Below, in pieces: positions 53,515-62,677 of a DNA stretch of 64,000 nt. How positions within the stretch are numbered: position 1 is the first letter of the stretch; every line of letters starts with the position of its first letter. The notes beneath the pieces were generated by a model that was given only the letters and a program-made list of their open reading frames with translations, was not told the DNA's origin and did not search any database. The DNA is taken from assembly GCA_030407315.1 (NCBI GenBank), contig JALQPE010002603.1, positions 1 through 64,000 of the forward strand, read 5' to 3'. Position numbers and translations under genes: made by a program. This DNA comes from Asparagopsis taxiformis (lineage: Eukaryota > Rhodophyta > Florideophyceae > Bonnemaisoniales > Bonnemaisoniaceae).

Positions 53515-54087
53515 CTACAATCTCAAGAGAATTGGGATACCAGCGTGTTGCAAAAGAAGCTCCAATATGGTGTGATATCTGGATCTAATGCAAACGTTTG
53601 CAGTGCGGTATGTCTACAGGGTGCAGGATGTCTCTGTCCAGGGGAATTCATCTCCAGATCGGCTACAAACGTCTTCTATGGCTTGTATGGCGTGGAATGA
53701 ATCAGAAAAGTCCAAGAATCTTTCAAGGCACAAGAGATATTGCAGGACACCCAAAAAACAAGGTTACTGGCCACGAGATTAAAGTTGCAACATTCAGATT
53801 GGGATACATTTCTGTGAGGAGAACTGCAGTATTATGGTTACAGGAGCATGGATTATCCTACTATGTAGAGAGCCATCGTGAGTATACATACAGCACCGGC
53901 GAAGATGGTGAAAAAGTGTTAGATACATACTTATACTCTGAAGACCTTTGAATAAACCCAGTCTGGAACGAATTGAAACATCTGGGGCCCATTCCGTTGG
54001 AGACGGCCTTCAGTCACAACCAGGGTGACCAGTTTATCAGCGTAACGCAAACGGATCTCTTCATAGACTGTACACCGCAATAATGTT
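53515..54087. other. Convergent intergenic region with an unsupported 117-codon ORF
   Basis: 573 bp between two convergent genes. A plus-strand ORF at 53598-53951 encodes a protein that resembles nothing I know; it may be 3' untranslated sequence of either neighbour. Kept only as a note. Confidence 0.25.
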
Positions 54088-56352
54088 TTACGTCGAAAAC
54101 TGCTGCGTTCTTTGGCGCAATTCATAAACTATTTCTGTGCTTGTTACAAGTTCGACTTTCAATCGCGGATACTGAGTTTCTATCGCCGACTCACACCGTT
54201 TGTGGTATGCAAACAGACGGGCAAACAATGCTCGGAGCAGGTCTGAGCCCAATTCAAAATTGGGAAACTCTCGTAACACATTATCTTGCATATGCTGAAC
54301 TCCGAGCCTCCAATTTGACGAAAATTGACGGAGAACTGCAGATACTCTGTCTTCAGAAGGATAGGATCGTTTTGCCGTTCCGAATGTCTTCGAGGTTCTT
54401 TCAAACTGTCGCACGAAAGACACAACATCAGGAAAATGGTCTGCAACTTCATGCTCTACATACGCTGCTGTATGTACTTCCTGCAATTCAGCAAAGAATT
54501 TGTGATCTTCTGTTCCTATCACATTGTGTCGACCAAACATCGACAGTACCAGATCAATGTTATTAATGAGGAATATGTAACGCAATTTCGGCCTTGTGAA
54601 CAGCGTCGATATTGCGTTGAGAAAGCCATTGTATTCTGTTCGTAATCGACGTATCCCTTCCAATATAGAATCATCTGGCGTGCCGAATCTTGCTATCGCA
54701 AGCATAGAAGCTGAGAATTCCGCAAATCGTCTTGTAATGATATGTGGGCTGGTGTCTCCGCTACTGCGTGGAGCAGTCTTTGAAATAATCTTGCTAGCTT
54801 CTGCCATACTCGTCACATTCTCATCCAATAGTTTCTTGAATTTAGGCTTGAGCTGGATGTCCACTTTGATGAAAAAGTCTGATAGATCTAGGATGTTGCG
54901 TTTTTGCATACTTGACCTTTGAGCCTCATTAACCTTCAAAGCAAGGAGCACTCCGATTGCATCTCTCGTAGGTGCAGTGTGTGCTGCTACGGCGTCTAGT
55001 AGAAAGCCAACAATTCTTTGGAAAAATGAGTTGAACATACGACCATTGCTTTCACCAAAAAAATGTTTGCAGAAGAGATGCTCAGATGCACAGGTCTCGG
55101 ATAGCATTTTCCCCAGCGAACGATGAATTTGCTCATAGTAAAATGATTCCTTGTTCTCCCACGCAACAGCAAGAACGATGGCTGGTCCTTCTACATCCTT
55201 GAGGACATCCAGCCGTGAGCCTAAGGCAAATTGGCCTACGCCTGCACCTGCTGCACTTGCGGTGTATCTCTTCGAATTAGTACTCGCAGAGGTATCAGTT
55301 CCAAAGAAGCCCTTCAGTGATGAACCAGATTTAGCTTCTGCGGAATCTGTGAGACTTCCAACTAGAGTATCTGCGCGCTCGCTTGGGAGTTGTTGCTTCA
55401 TTGCCAGTAAGCCTGCTGTATACTTTTTGAATAGGACAAAGTACGTTCGGGACATTGTATCAACGTATGATGATTTGATTTGGCGGAATACATCAGGAGC
55501 GTGCTGTTCAATAAACTCAACGAGGGGACGATGCTTCAGAAGAACATTTTCTTTGACAATATTGACATTGGTATTTGGGCGCTTTAGCAGGGCGATCTTG
55601 TCAATCAGATAGTTTCGGACTTTGACAACAGCAGTGTCGACAAGACTATTCAAATAGGAATTCAATTCTTGAAACGCTGCGGTTTGACGAGTATCCTGCA
55701 TTTCGAAAAGGGCAACTTTCTTTGACAATGTACTCAAGCATTGTTCATACTCAACGTCGCCAATTTTACCATCGACAATGTGGCGGATAAGGTAAGGCTC
55801 TAAAATAAGCTCATTAACAAAGACGGAAAGGTGAGCATGAGTGGTAGCGCTTGCAGAGGACGTAGCAGAGAATTGTGTCGCGCGCGTCTGCAAAGAGGTG
55901 ACCGCAGATTCTACGGTTTCAAGTCTTGACGCGATATCTGCTAATGCACATTCCGCGGCGTCAAGCACAGGTAATTGCACAGCCTGAAATTCGAGCAACT
56001 TCTGCAGTGCTGGATTCTCGGCAGCATAGGCCTTGAGGGAAGCGTCAACAGCATCGTTCCAAGCTGTATCTTGCGTATCCGAAGACGGCTGCTGCAATGA
56101 CTTTGCCAACTTTTCTGGCGTTAGATGCGGCGGCAACTGACCGCTGTCAAGCGCCGACGCGTGCAATCCTAGCGAAGACCATAACGCCGTGTTCTCTGCG
56201 TCAGTGAATGGATGCGCATCATCGTCGGGCGAAAGCGGTAAGTTTTCGAGCTTCATTACCATACATCTGGTGAAACGATGGATAAATTCGTGTTGGCGAA
56301 GAAGCGCCAACGAAGAGATCCCGAGTGGATGGCGGATTAAAGTATGTACCAT
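54088..56352 (-). CDS. VPS52: VPS52, GARP/EARP tethering complex subunit
   Basis: A 754-residue intronless frame from ATG 56352; ATG 56256 (MKLENLPLSPDDD) may be the real start. The N-terminal half is coiled-coil (ALADIASRLETVESAVTSLQ), then FVNELILEPYLIRHIVDGK, VKVRNYLIDKIALLKRPNTN, HAPDVFRQIKSSYVDTMSR and YFVLFKKYTAGL, which match conserved VPS52/SAC2 strings. The length agrees with the family (about 640-720) with a modest N-terminal addition. VPS52 works with VPS51, VPS53 and VPS54 to tether endosome-derived vesicles at the trans-Golgi. Divergent from the plastid-protein gene at 56600. Confidence 0.9.
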   Translation of the reverse strand: MVHTLIRHPLGISSLALLRQHEFIHRFTRCMVMKLENLPLSPDDDAHPFTDAENTALWSSLGLHASALDSGQLPPHLTPEKLAKSLQQPSSDTQDTAWNDAVDASLKAYAAENPALQKLLEFQAVQLPVLDAAECALADIASRLETVESAVTSLQTRATQFSATSSASATTHAHLSVFVNELILEPYLIRHIVDGKIGDVEYEQCLSTLSKKVALFEMQDTRQTAAFQELNSYLNSLVDTAVVKVRNYLIDKIALLKRPNTNVNIVKENVLLKHRPLVEFIEQHAPDVFRQIKSSYVDTMSRTYFVLFKKYTAGLLAMKQQLPSERADTLVGSLTDSAEAKSGSSLKGFFGTDTSASTNSKRYTASAAGAGVGQFALGSRLDVLKDVEGPAIVLAVAWENKESFYYEQIHRSLGKMLSETCASEHLFCKHFFGESNGRMFNSFFQRIVGFLLDAVAAHTAPTRDAIGVLLALKVNEAQRSSMQKRNILDLSDFFIKVDIQLKPKFKKLLDENVTSMAEASKIISKTAPRSSGDTSPHIITRRFAEFSASMLAIARFGTPDDSILEGIRRLRTEYNGFLNAISTLFTRPKLRYIFLINNIDLVLSMFGRHNVIGTEDHKFFAELQEVHTAAYVEHEVADHFPDVVSFVRQFERTSKTFGTAKRSYPSEDRVSAVLRQFSSNWRLGVQHMQDNVLREFPNFELGSDLLRALFARLFAYHKRCESAIETQYPRLKVELVTSTEIVYELRQRTQQFST

Positions 56353-56599
56353 CCCCCGAGACAGTTGGGCTAATGACGGGCATCATCAGAAACAGATTAC
56401 ACGTGTAATTCACACGTATGAATATGTTACTTTTTGAAACTTGGAAATATTTTTGAGCTGAGCTGAACTCCCGACCAGCAATGAAGCATTGGTCAACTGC
56501 TTTATGAGATCACAACGCATCCAACCCTCCGCGTTAGCTCGCAATCGTCCTGGCTTACCCTTCCGTTGGCGTCGACCCGTGTTCGCCCAAGTAATTGCA

Positions 56600-57610
56600 A
56601 TGCAACTATCAACTGCTGCATTCTTGTCATGCCCTGTTCTCCCGGTTCGCACGACGGCTTTTCGTGCCCGTCACCTTAACGCACCCATCTGCCCACTCCC
56701 GACAAGACATACCATAATCTGCGCTAGGAAAGGGGCGAAGAAGCGTGCAAATAAATCAAACCCTAGGAAGTCATCGGGGAAGAGTTCAAAACCACCACCC
56801 GCAATTCGCAATGAAACACCATCAAAGATTGATGAACAATCTACAGTTCCAACCCCGCTCGCGTCACAAGATGCTGATATAGTGACACCCTTCTCTTCTG
56901 ATGATATGATCATTGCCGAGTTGGTAGGCGAGTCGGAGGAAAGTTTGGAATCTTCAGATCAGATTCCAGTGGCTGATGAATCCAAGTTCAAGTTGCCAGA
57001 CTATTCCAAAAAGGGGCCGAAGCGCAAGAAGAAGCCGCGCACCGGTAGTGTGCAAGCTGCTAACCTTGCGACGCCCGATATTGAAGATGTCCCTTCGGCG
57101 GAATCTATTGGCGCGGCCGCTTCAAAGTATTCCACTGATGCGATCCGTAAACTAACAAGCGCCTACAGAACCGGTGGAGAGGATGCCCAACAACTGATTG
57201 ACGAGATCGAAAAAGATCCAGACTTCATGTTCCGCACGAAAGATCCAGAAGGAGAATATGATATTACGTCAGCGATTATCGGTACTGGTCGTCCGAACAA
57301 ACAGGGTGTATATGTGCTGCCGTACTTGCAGAGCGGTCATATTTTACTGCTTTTAGTGGTATTACTGGCGACTTTTGTGTACTATCCGGGCTTCCCGTTG
57401 ACAGAGTTGGACGACACAGTTCGTGTGTCTTTGAAAAGGGGATTATTGCTGACCTATGGGCTTAACAGTGTACTTGCTGTGTTGGCATTTAGAGATGCTA
57501 AGAAACGAGGACAGCCTCCGGCATTCTGGTCACTGAAAACGGCTCTCTTGGGAAATATTGCGTTTAATGAACTTAGGAGGAATACAGGAACGAAGGGTTC
57601 AGAGGAATAG
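56600..57610 (+). CDS. Plastid-targeted membrane protein, LPA2-like by layout
   Basis: From ATG 56600 (MQLSTAAFLSCPVLPVRTTAF, a likely transit peptide) the protein has 336 residues; the frame is open back to ATG 56489. A Lys/Ser/Pro-rich and acidic middle precedes a short KKRKKKPRTG basic patch, a helix (STDAIRKLTSAYRTGGED), and two C-terminal membrane segments (ILLLLVVLLATFVYY and RGLLLTYGLNSVLAVLAF) followed by RDAKKRGQPPAFWSLKTALLGNIAFNE. The two-helix end with a Pro-x-x-Glu-Leu-Asp linker recalls LOW PSII ACCUMULATION 2, a photosystem II assembly factor; this is only suggestive. No introns. Convergent with the elongase. Confidence 0.55.
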   Translation: MQLSTAAFLSCPVLPVRTTAFRARHLNAPICPLPTRHTIICARKGAKKRANKSNPRKSSGKSSKPPPAIRNETPSKIDEQSTVPTPLASQDADIVTPFSSDDMIIAELVGESEESLESSDQIPVADESKFKLPDYSKKGPKRKKKPRTGSVQAANLATPDIEDVPSAESIGAAASKYSTDAIRKLTSAYRTGGEDAQQLIDEIEKDPDFMFRTKDPEGEYDITSAIIGTGRPNKQGVYVLPYLQSGHILLLLVVLLATFVYYPGFPLTELDDTVRVSLKRGLLLTYGLNSVLAVLAFRDAKKRGQPPAFWSLKTALLGNIAFNELRRNTGTKGSEE

Positions 57611-57860
57611 TATACATGATGCTTGAAGGCATGTTGAACGTGGTGCGTTAGCAAATGAAGTTGACAAACTATTGTTGCTGATATTCATTGTTTATTGGCA
57701 CAGCAGCTTCTGACGGCAGCATTATTGCTTGCGACGCCGATATAAGATCGACAATGAAATGTAGCTCCTATTCAACTAGAATGAACAATGTATACGCAGG
57801 GCGGAGGGAGCCAAGAGTTATTTGGAATGGCATACATTTGTGCAGATTGTGGTCAATAGC

Positions 57861-58679
57861 TTATTCAGCCTTCTTTGGGGACAATTGGGATGTTGTCTGT
57901 GGTTGAGCAATGGCGGTCTTGGACTTTGAATATGATCTAACGTAAAAGTCGCGGAAGAGCTTGAAGAATGAGGCACCGACAGCCTGACCGAAGAGCCATG
58001 CACGCATTGATCCGGAACAGCCAGATGCGGAGAAGTAGAGGAGAGGGTAGGGCCAAGTTGCAGTGAGGTCAATGATGAACTGTATGATCTGCGCCTGTGT
58101 TATGTATTTTTTCCACCACACAGTTTGTCCGACCGTGGACAAGGCGTAGTAGTAATACATGGCAACATGGACCAACGAGTTTGCAACGACGACAATCCAT
58201 TGCAGAACCATGCTGGTCGACATGTACACGTAAAAGAGGGGGATAACAATGGAGTGGTGATAAACGTGGAGGAAATTCAAGGGGCGCTTCTTGAGGATCA
58301 TGATGATTGTATCGACGAGTTCATAAAACTTGCTGACATAAAAGACGTACATCCACCAGCCCATGCGTCCGTTCATGGAGTTTCCAGAGAGATCACAGAG
58401 GGCTTCACGGAAACCGCCAGTGGCAGAAGGGTAGAATCGAGGACGAAAGGAGACACGTAGAACCTCCACTATGACGCCGAGGCCCATAGCGGCGCTGAGA
58501 GTGCACAAGAAAACATTGTGAACAAAAGCTAGCTTACGTAGTTTGACGGGCGGCCGATGGCGCATATACTTTTGCAACGAGAAAATAAGCGAGAGATAGC
58601 AGATGATGGCGATGACGGGATACTGGACACCGGACAGAGGGGCAGTCTTCCAGTCGAATTGCACAGGTAAAAGAGTCAT
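57861..58679 (-). CDS. ELO-family very-long-chain fatty acid elongase
   Basis: A 272-residue frame from ATG 58679 with about seven membrane helices. The catalytic histidine box HVYHH lies at residues 138-142, preceded by the ELO strings FYVSKFYELVDTIIMILKKR, with MYYYYALST and a Gln-rich QAQIIQFIIDL later. These are diagnostic of the ELOVL/ELO 3-ketoacyl-CoA synthase family in the ER membrane, which condenses malonyl-CoA with acyl-CoA. The histidine box is HxxHH as usual. The C-terminus (KSKTAIAQPQTTSQLSPKKAE) has no classical di-lysine retrieval motif. Red algae use ELO enzymes in making C20 polyunsaturated acids. Confidence 0.88.
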   Translation of the reverse strand: MTLLPVQFDWKTAPLSGVQYPVIAIICYLSLIFSLQKYMRHRPPVKLRKLAFVHNVFLCTLSAAMGLGVIVEVLRVSFRPRFYPSATGGFREALCDLSGNSMNGRMGWWMYVFYVSKFYELVDTIIMILKKRPLNFLHVYHHSIVIPLFYVYMSTSMVLQWIVVVANSLVHVAMYYYYALSTVGQTVWWKKYITQAQIIQFIIDLTATWPYPLLYFSASGCSGSMRAWLFGQAVGASFFKLFRDFYVRSYSKSKTAIAQPQTTSQLSPKKAE

Positions 58680-59023
58680 AGCGCAGAGTGCGATTGAAAA
58701 ATGGTAGAGAGGTAGGGTTTGGAGAGTTTGGGTGATCAGCGTGGGGAATGGTCGGTTGACAGGAGCGAACAGCGTGTATACAAAGGCAGATTCATTGTAC
58801 AGTCAGTCGATTGTAGCGATGGTGAGCAGCGTCGCGTCGTTGCACCACTGCCATCAACATCATGTTTCCCACACGTGTACAAAATCAACGCAGCACTGCC
58901 GTGTCCTCGTCCACACAGTCATGACAATGTCTCCAACGTGTCCACGTTGTAAGATTACATCTGACATTCATCGCGCCCAAACTCGACACATCTCTTGTTG
59001 GATCAATTGAGATCACATCCTCG

Positions 59024-60004
59024 ATGGCATTTCTCGCCGCACCAATCTTGCGACCATATGTGTCGTTGACGCACGTCGCCATCTGCAATCCGCTCTTCAA
59101 CCGCGTGCGCATTGCCCGTCGTCTTCAATCCCCAACATCCAGTCTGCAAAATGAATCGCAAACAACGCCCAAACCGCTACCTCAATCTTCTCAAACCGCC
59201 CTCCAATCCTCCGCACTGCTCATGCTGGCCGCCGTAGCCGTGCCAGTCCTTCTCTCCTATCAAGACGCGCACCATCTCCACCAGCCAATGCTCGCCCTGC
59301 TCACCACCAAGTACCAATCGCATCTATACATGGCCGCGTACATCGCACTCTTCGGCGCGCTGCATTCCGGCCTCGCCTCACTGCGTCCAACCGCGGTGCG
59401 CCTCATCGGCGAGCGAGCCTACCGAGTCGTCTTTGCACTGGCATCCATTCCGTCCGCCGTCGCGCTCATCGCCTATTTTATCGCGCATCGCTACGACGGC
59501 GCGCAGCTATGGTCGTTGCAGGGATTTCCGCACATGCACGAAATCTGCTACGCCCTCACCTTTGTCTCCTTCCTGTTGCTGTATCCCGCGACGTTCAACT
59601 TGTTGGAAGTGGCCGCCATTCAAAAACCCGGCTTCCGCATGTACGAAACGGGCGTCACTCGCATTACTAGACACCCACAGTTGTGGGGACAGGTGCTGTG
59701 GTGCTTGGCTCATTGCGTCTGGATGGGCACCAGTCTGCCCGTCGTGGCCAGTCTCGGCCTCGTGGCGCATCACTGCTTCGGCGCGTGGAACGGAGACCGC
59801 AGATTGCGCGATAGGTTTGGAGAGGAGTGGTTGCAACTCGAGCAGCGGACGAGCATTGTTCCATTTGCTGCCGTGATGGATGGCAAGCAGCAATTGCAAC
59901 TCGGCGAGTTTATTCGACCTGCCTACTTGGGCGTAGTCGTCTTTGTGTTGGCCACCTACGCTGCACATCCGCTCATGTTGCGAACTGTCGCGCAGTTTCA
60001 TTAA
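59024..60004 (+). CDS. Z-ISO: 15-cis-zeta-carotene isomerase (Z-ISO)
   Basis: A 326-residue intronless frame from ATG 59024. After a Ser/Arg-rich transit region (about 70 residues), it matches plant Z-ISO along its length: HSGLASLRPTAVRLIGERAYR, IAHRYDGAQLWSLQG, YPATFNLLEVAAIQKPG, ETGVTRITRHPQLWGQ, GLVAHHCFGAWNGDRRL, RTSIVPFAAV. Z-ISO is a heme-containing NnrU-related membrane enzyme of the plastid envelope or thylakoid that isomerises 9,15,9'-tri-cis-zeta-carotene to the 9,9'-di-cis form in carotenoid synthesis; histidines for heme lie in these motifs. It supports a photosynthetic host. Same strand as PEN-2, 161 bp upstream. Confidence 0.92.
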   Translation: MAFLAAPILRPYVSLTHVAICNPLFNRVRIARRLQSPTSSLQNESQTTPKPLPQSSQTALQSSALLMLAAVAVPVLLSYQDAHHLHQPMLALLTTKYQSHLYMAAYIALFGALHSGLASLRPTAVRLIGERAYRVVFALASIPSAVALIAYFIAHRYDGAQLWSLQGFPHMHEICYALTFVSFLLLYPATFNLLEVAAIQKPGFRMYETGVTRITRHPQLWGQVLWCLAHCVWMGTSLPVVASLGLVAHHCFGAWNGDRRLRDRFGEEWLQLEQRTSIVPFAAVMDGKQQLQLGEFIRPAYLGVVVFVLATYAAHPLMLRTVAQFH

Positions 60005-60165
60005 ATTTACAGTGTAACTTGACCTCAGCCAACAATGGCCGTGTCCCATTCATTTTTTATAATTGCTATCATCAATGCACAACCAGTCCACTTGAACAAC
60101 ATCTTCAACCGCCGACCTTTCCCGCTGGACACAACCAATCCGTACCGAACCCTAGCAGTTCTCCA

Positions 60166-60781
60166 ATGGCTCAAATAGCTTCTTCATCAACAGCGCTGTC
60201 TCCTCCCTCTCCAGAAATCCTTCCCGAAATTGCCGGCGCTGCACCGTGGGAAAGACTCGGCGAAACTCCCGACGACCAGCAGTCCAGATCTCGTGCCGAT
60301 AAGTGGAAACAGGCCGCCCTGGTTCTCGAAAACAAGGAACGCGAGGCCGCCCGTAAGGAGCGACATGCAGAACGCAGACGAAAACGTGCAGAGGCAGAGG
60401 AAAAGCTTCAGCAACAACTCGAGAATAGTGCTCGCAGGATGTTTTACGCTGGCTTCTTCGCCCTTCCCTTCGTCTGGCTCGTAAATGTCATTTACTTTCA
60501 CAAGGAGCACAAATCCGATAATGCTAACCCTGCTATCAAGAAATGTACGTAATGCCACCCCGTCCCCGTCCGTCCTTGATCACTACAGTTCCGCCCATCT
60601 GCCTGTGCTGACCTCTTTCGCTGTCTCCTGATGCAATCCAGATTATAAAAACTCACGCCTTATGCTCATTATCTATACTGTCCTGTTCGTGGCGTGGTTC
60701 ACGATTTTCCAACTCAAAAAGGACTCGCTACGAGGACTCAACATTCTTACCTTTTCAGGAACTAGTCCGAGCGGCATTTAA
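60166..60781 (+). CDS. PEN2: Gamma-secretase subunit PEN-2 (2 exons, N-terminal extension)
   Basis: Exon 1 60166-60544, intron GTACGT...CAG, exon 2 60642-60781; 172 residues. Residues from about 89 give the PEN-2 core: ARRMFYAGFFALPFVWLVNVIYF, a short polar loop, LMLIIYTVLFVAWFTIFQ, and the C-terminal segment ILTFSGTSPSG in place of the animal DYLSFTIPLG. The first about 88 residues are a family-atypical cytosolic extension with a Ser/Pro start and a highly charged helix (ENKEREAARKERHAERRRKR). PEN-2 activates presenilin in intramembrane proteolysis at endomembranes. The call rests on the two helices and their order. Confidence 0.85.
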
Positions 60782-60941
60782 TCTCCAAACTTGCCGCCGC
60801 ATAGACACGCACTTAAAAGTGCCTGGGAGACGACACGCCCAGCTTTTACTGACTAGGATAACTTTGCTCATACGTGAAACCCCAACACTTGCTACAGGTG
60901 CGCTACTATAACTCAAGTCTCCCCAGTCTCTGCTCATCAAA

Positions 60942-61862
60942 TTACATCAAAGCAAATCGCATCACCATTGCTACGGTTGCCCCAATTGCTGTGTTCAAAA
61001 AGTTGACAAATTCATTCGACCATTTGCGATCTTCTTGGATGGTAGCGCCGATGAAAGATTCCGCTGTTGTCGCAATAAATGCTGCGCCGATGACAATCAC
61101 GACATCTGCCCACCCGAGCAGTAGTCCAATTCCAAATCCATAAATTGCTGCAATGGCAGACGCGATAACACCGGCCAAAGTGCCTTCGAAACTCACCGCC
61201 CCCTCTGTCCCCCTCGGTACTAGCTGCAAAGTAGTAATAAGATAGCTTGTTTTGCCATAAACTTTGCCAATTTCACTCGCCGTAGTGTCCGAGATTTTCG
61301 TTGCCAATGATGCCGTGTATCCGACTAGAAACATGCGACGAATCTTTCTGTACAATGGCTGCGTCGAAAACAACACGTCCAGAATGCACACGCAAGTTGC
61401 GCAAAATGCCGCCACTGCCGCCGCCCCCCACAAGTTCTCTGGACCACGGGCACCGCCCCGCTTTTCTGCAATTCCCAGTGCCTCTTTCTCCGCCTTCCCA
61501 ACTTTGGTAACAAGCGACCCTAGAATTAGAAAGCTGAAACACAAGGAATATCCCTGCCACGACAATGTTGTCCACAGCAGGATACCCAACGCCAATGCGT
61601 GGAGTAGACCTGCATTAGTGAGGATACGTTGCTTTATTCCCCGTGCGCCGATGAACAGAACGCCATTGATGGTAATTGCCTGCGTAAACCTTGATGATAG
61701 AGTGATAGGTAGTGCATTCATAGACACATGAGAACGGCTCTTTTGTCGCCGATTTGGAGTGCTCTGATATGAACGGAACCGCTTGAGCGAGTTAACAGAG
61801 CGAACAAATTTGCCAGCAAGAGTTTGTGGTGCACAAGTGGCGCAAAATGCAATGCTGTTCAT
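60942..61862 (-). CDS. DUF92/TMEM19 protein, VTE6-like phytyl-phosphate kinase
   Basis: A 306-residue intronless frame from ATG 61862. A basic Ser/Arg-rich N-terminus (likely transit peptide) precedes about six helices with the DUF92 strings GGARGPENLWGAAAVAAFCA, SLATKISDTTASEIGKVYGK, VPRGTEGAVSFEGTLAGV, and NEFVNFLNTAIGA. In plants and cyanobacteria this family includes VTE6, which makes phytyl diphosphate for tocopherol and phylloquinone synthesis in the plastid envelope. TMEM19 relatives of unknown role exist in non-photosynthetic eukaryotes, so the VTE6 role rests on the transit peptide and host type. Convergent with PEN-2 (160 bp). Confidence 0.8.
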   Translation of the reverse strand: MNSIAFCATCAPQTLAGKFVRSVNSLKRFRSYQSTPNRRQKSRSHVSMNALPITLSSRFTQAITINGVLFIGARGIKQRILTNAGLLHALALGILLWTTLSWQGYSLCFSFLILGSLVTKVGKAEKEALGIAEKRGGARGPENLWGAAAVAAFCATCVCILDVLFSTQPLYRKIRRMFLVGYTASLATKISDTTASEIGKVYGKTSYLITTLQLVPRGTEGAVSFEGTLAGVIASAIAAIYGFGIGLLLGWADVVIVIGAAFIATTAESFIGATIQEDRKWSNEFVNFLNTAIGATVAMVMRFALM

Positions 61863-62677
61863 GACTCAAAAGATACAAAAGTAAAGTTGGGACAGCGGTT
61901 TGTGATCGGAGATGAAATTAGAAATACTACAAATTTGCACCTGTTAAAGATTTGTTATTGAGACTGAGAATCGGCAACAATCCTGCAAGAATATGCGCTT
62001 TGAAAGCGTCTTCGTCATAGCTGAAACAGCCACTGATGTTTTGCTCCTAATATTGCGTGAGCGGTGTCGTCCTCATTCTAGTGCTGCACAAGTGAGTATG
62101 AAAACATATTGGTTCCATCTTACAGGAATTGTATCTAGGTTGCAGAGAAGCAGAGATAACTGAATTTTCTGTGAGAAAGTGTAGACTGCAGCTAAAGCCA
62201 GTTCAGATCAACATCTACCATCTCAACACCCGTAATTAATGACTGTGATCATCATACCCATCACGTGCCTCGCTCTAATCACTATAAGAACAAGTAGTTT
62301 CAGACCTCTTCATCGAAAAAGGAGACAATGAAATCATCCATTGTAAGGCAGATCACACATTATAACGCTCACAAAGCGAATAACCCCATGGAGGTCAGGT
62401 ACCCACAATTGCACGCCCACGTCAACTCATATATTAGAGGGAGAATTTTCGATCACAGTGTTTGTAGTTCACTAGCCATGAAAAACATCAGGACATGACT
62501 TCCAATGTTTCACCTAGTTGCAGGAGTCGACATGTTCCAAACCTACTAAACGAGTATCAAGGGATGAACGTCACTTGCTCTGGGAAATAGATCAACTCAG
62601 ACATATGCACTTCACAACCTGCGCAATGCTACTGATGGTGTTACAGCTTGCCGATCAAGCAAATGAGTTTGCGCAAA
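61863..62677. other. Intergenic region, nothing recognised
   Basis: 815 bp upstream of the DUF92 gene and downstream of the anoctamin gene. AT-rich, no repeat, RNA gene or credible ORF was found. Confidence 0.5.

Noticed and set aside
53598..53951. 117-codon ORF between convergent genes
   Set aside because: No similarity known and position fits a 3' untranslated region; mentioned only as a note.
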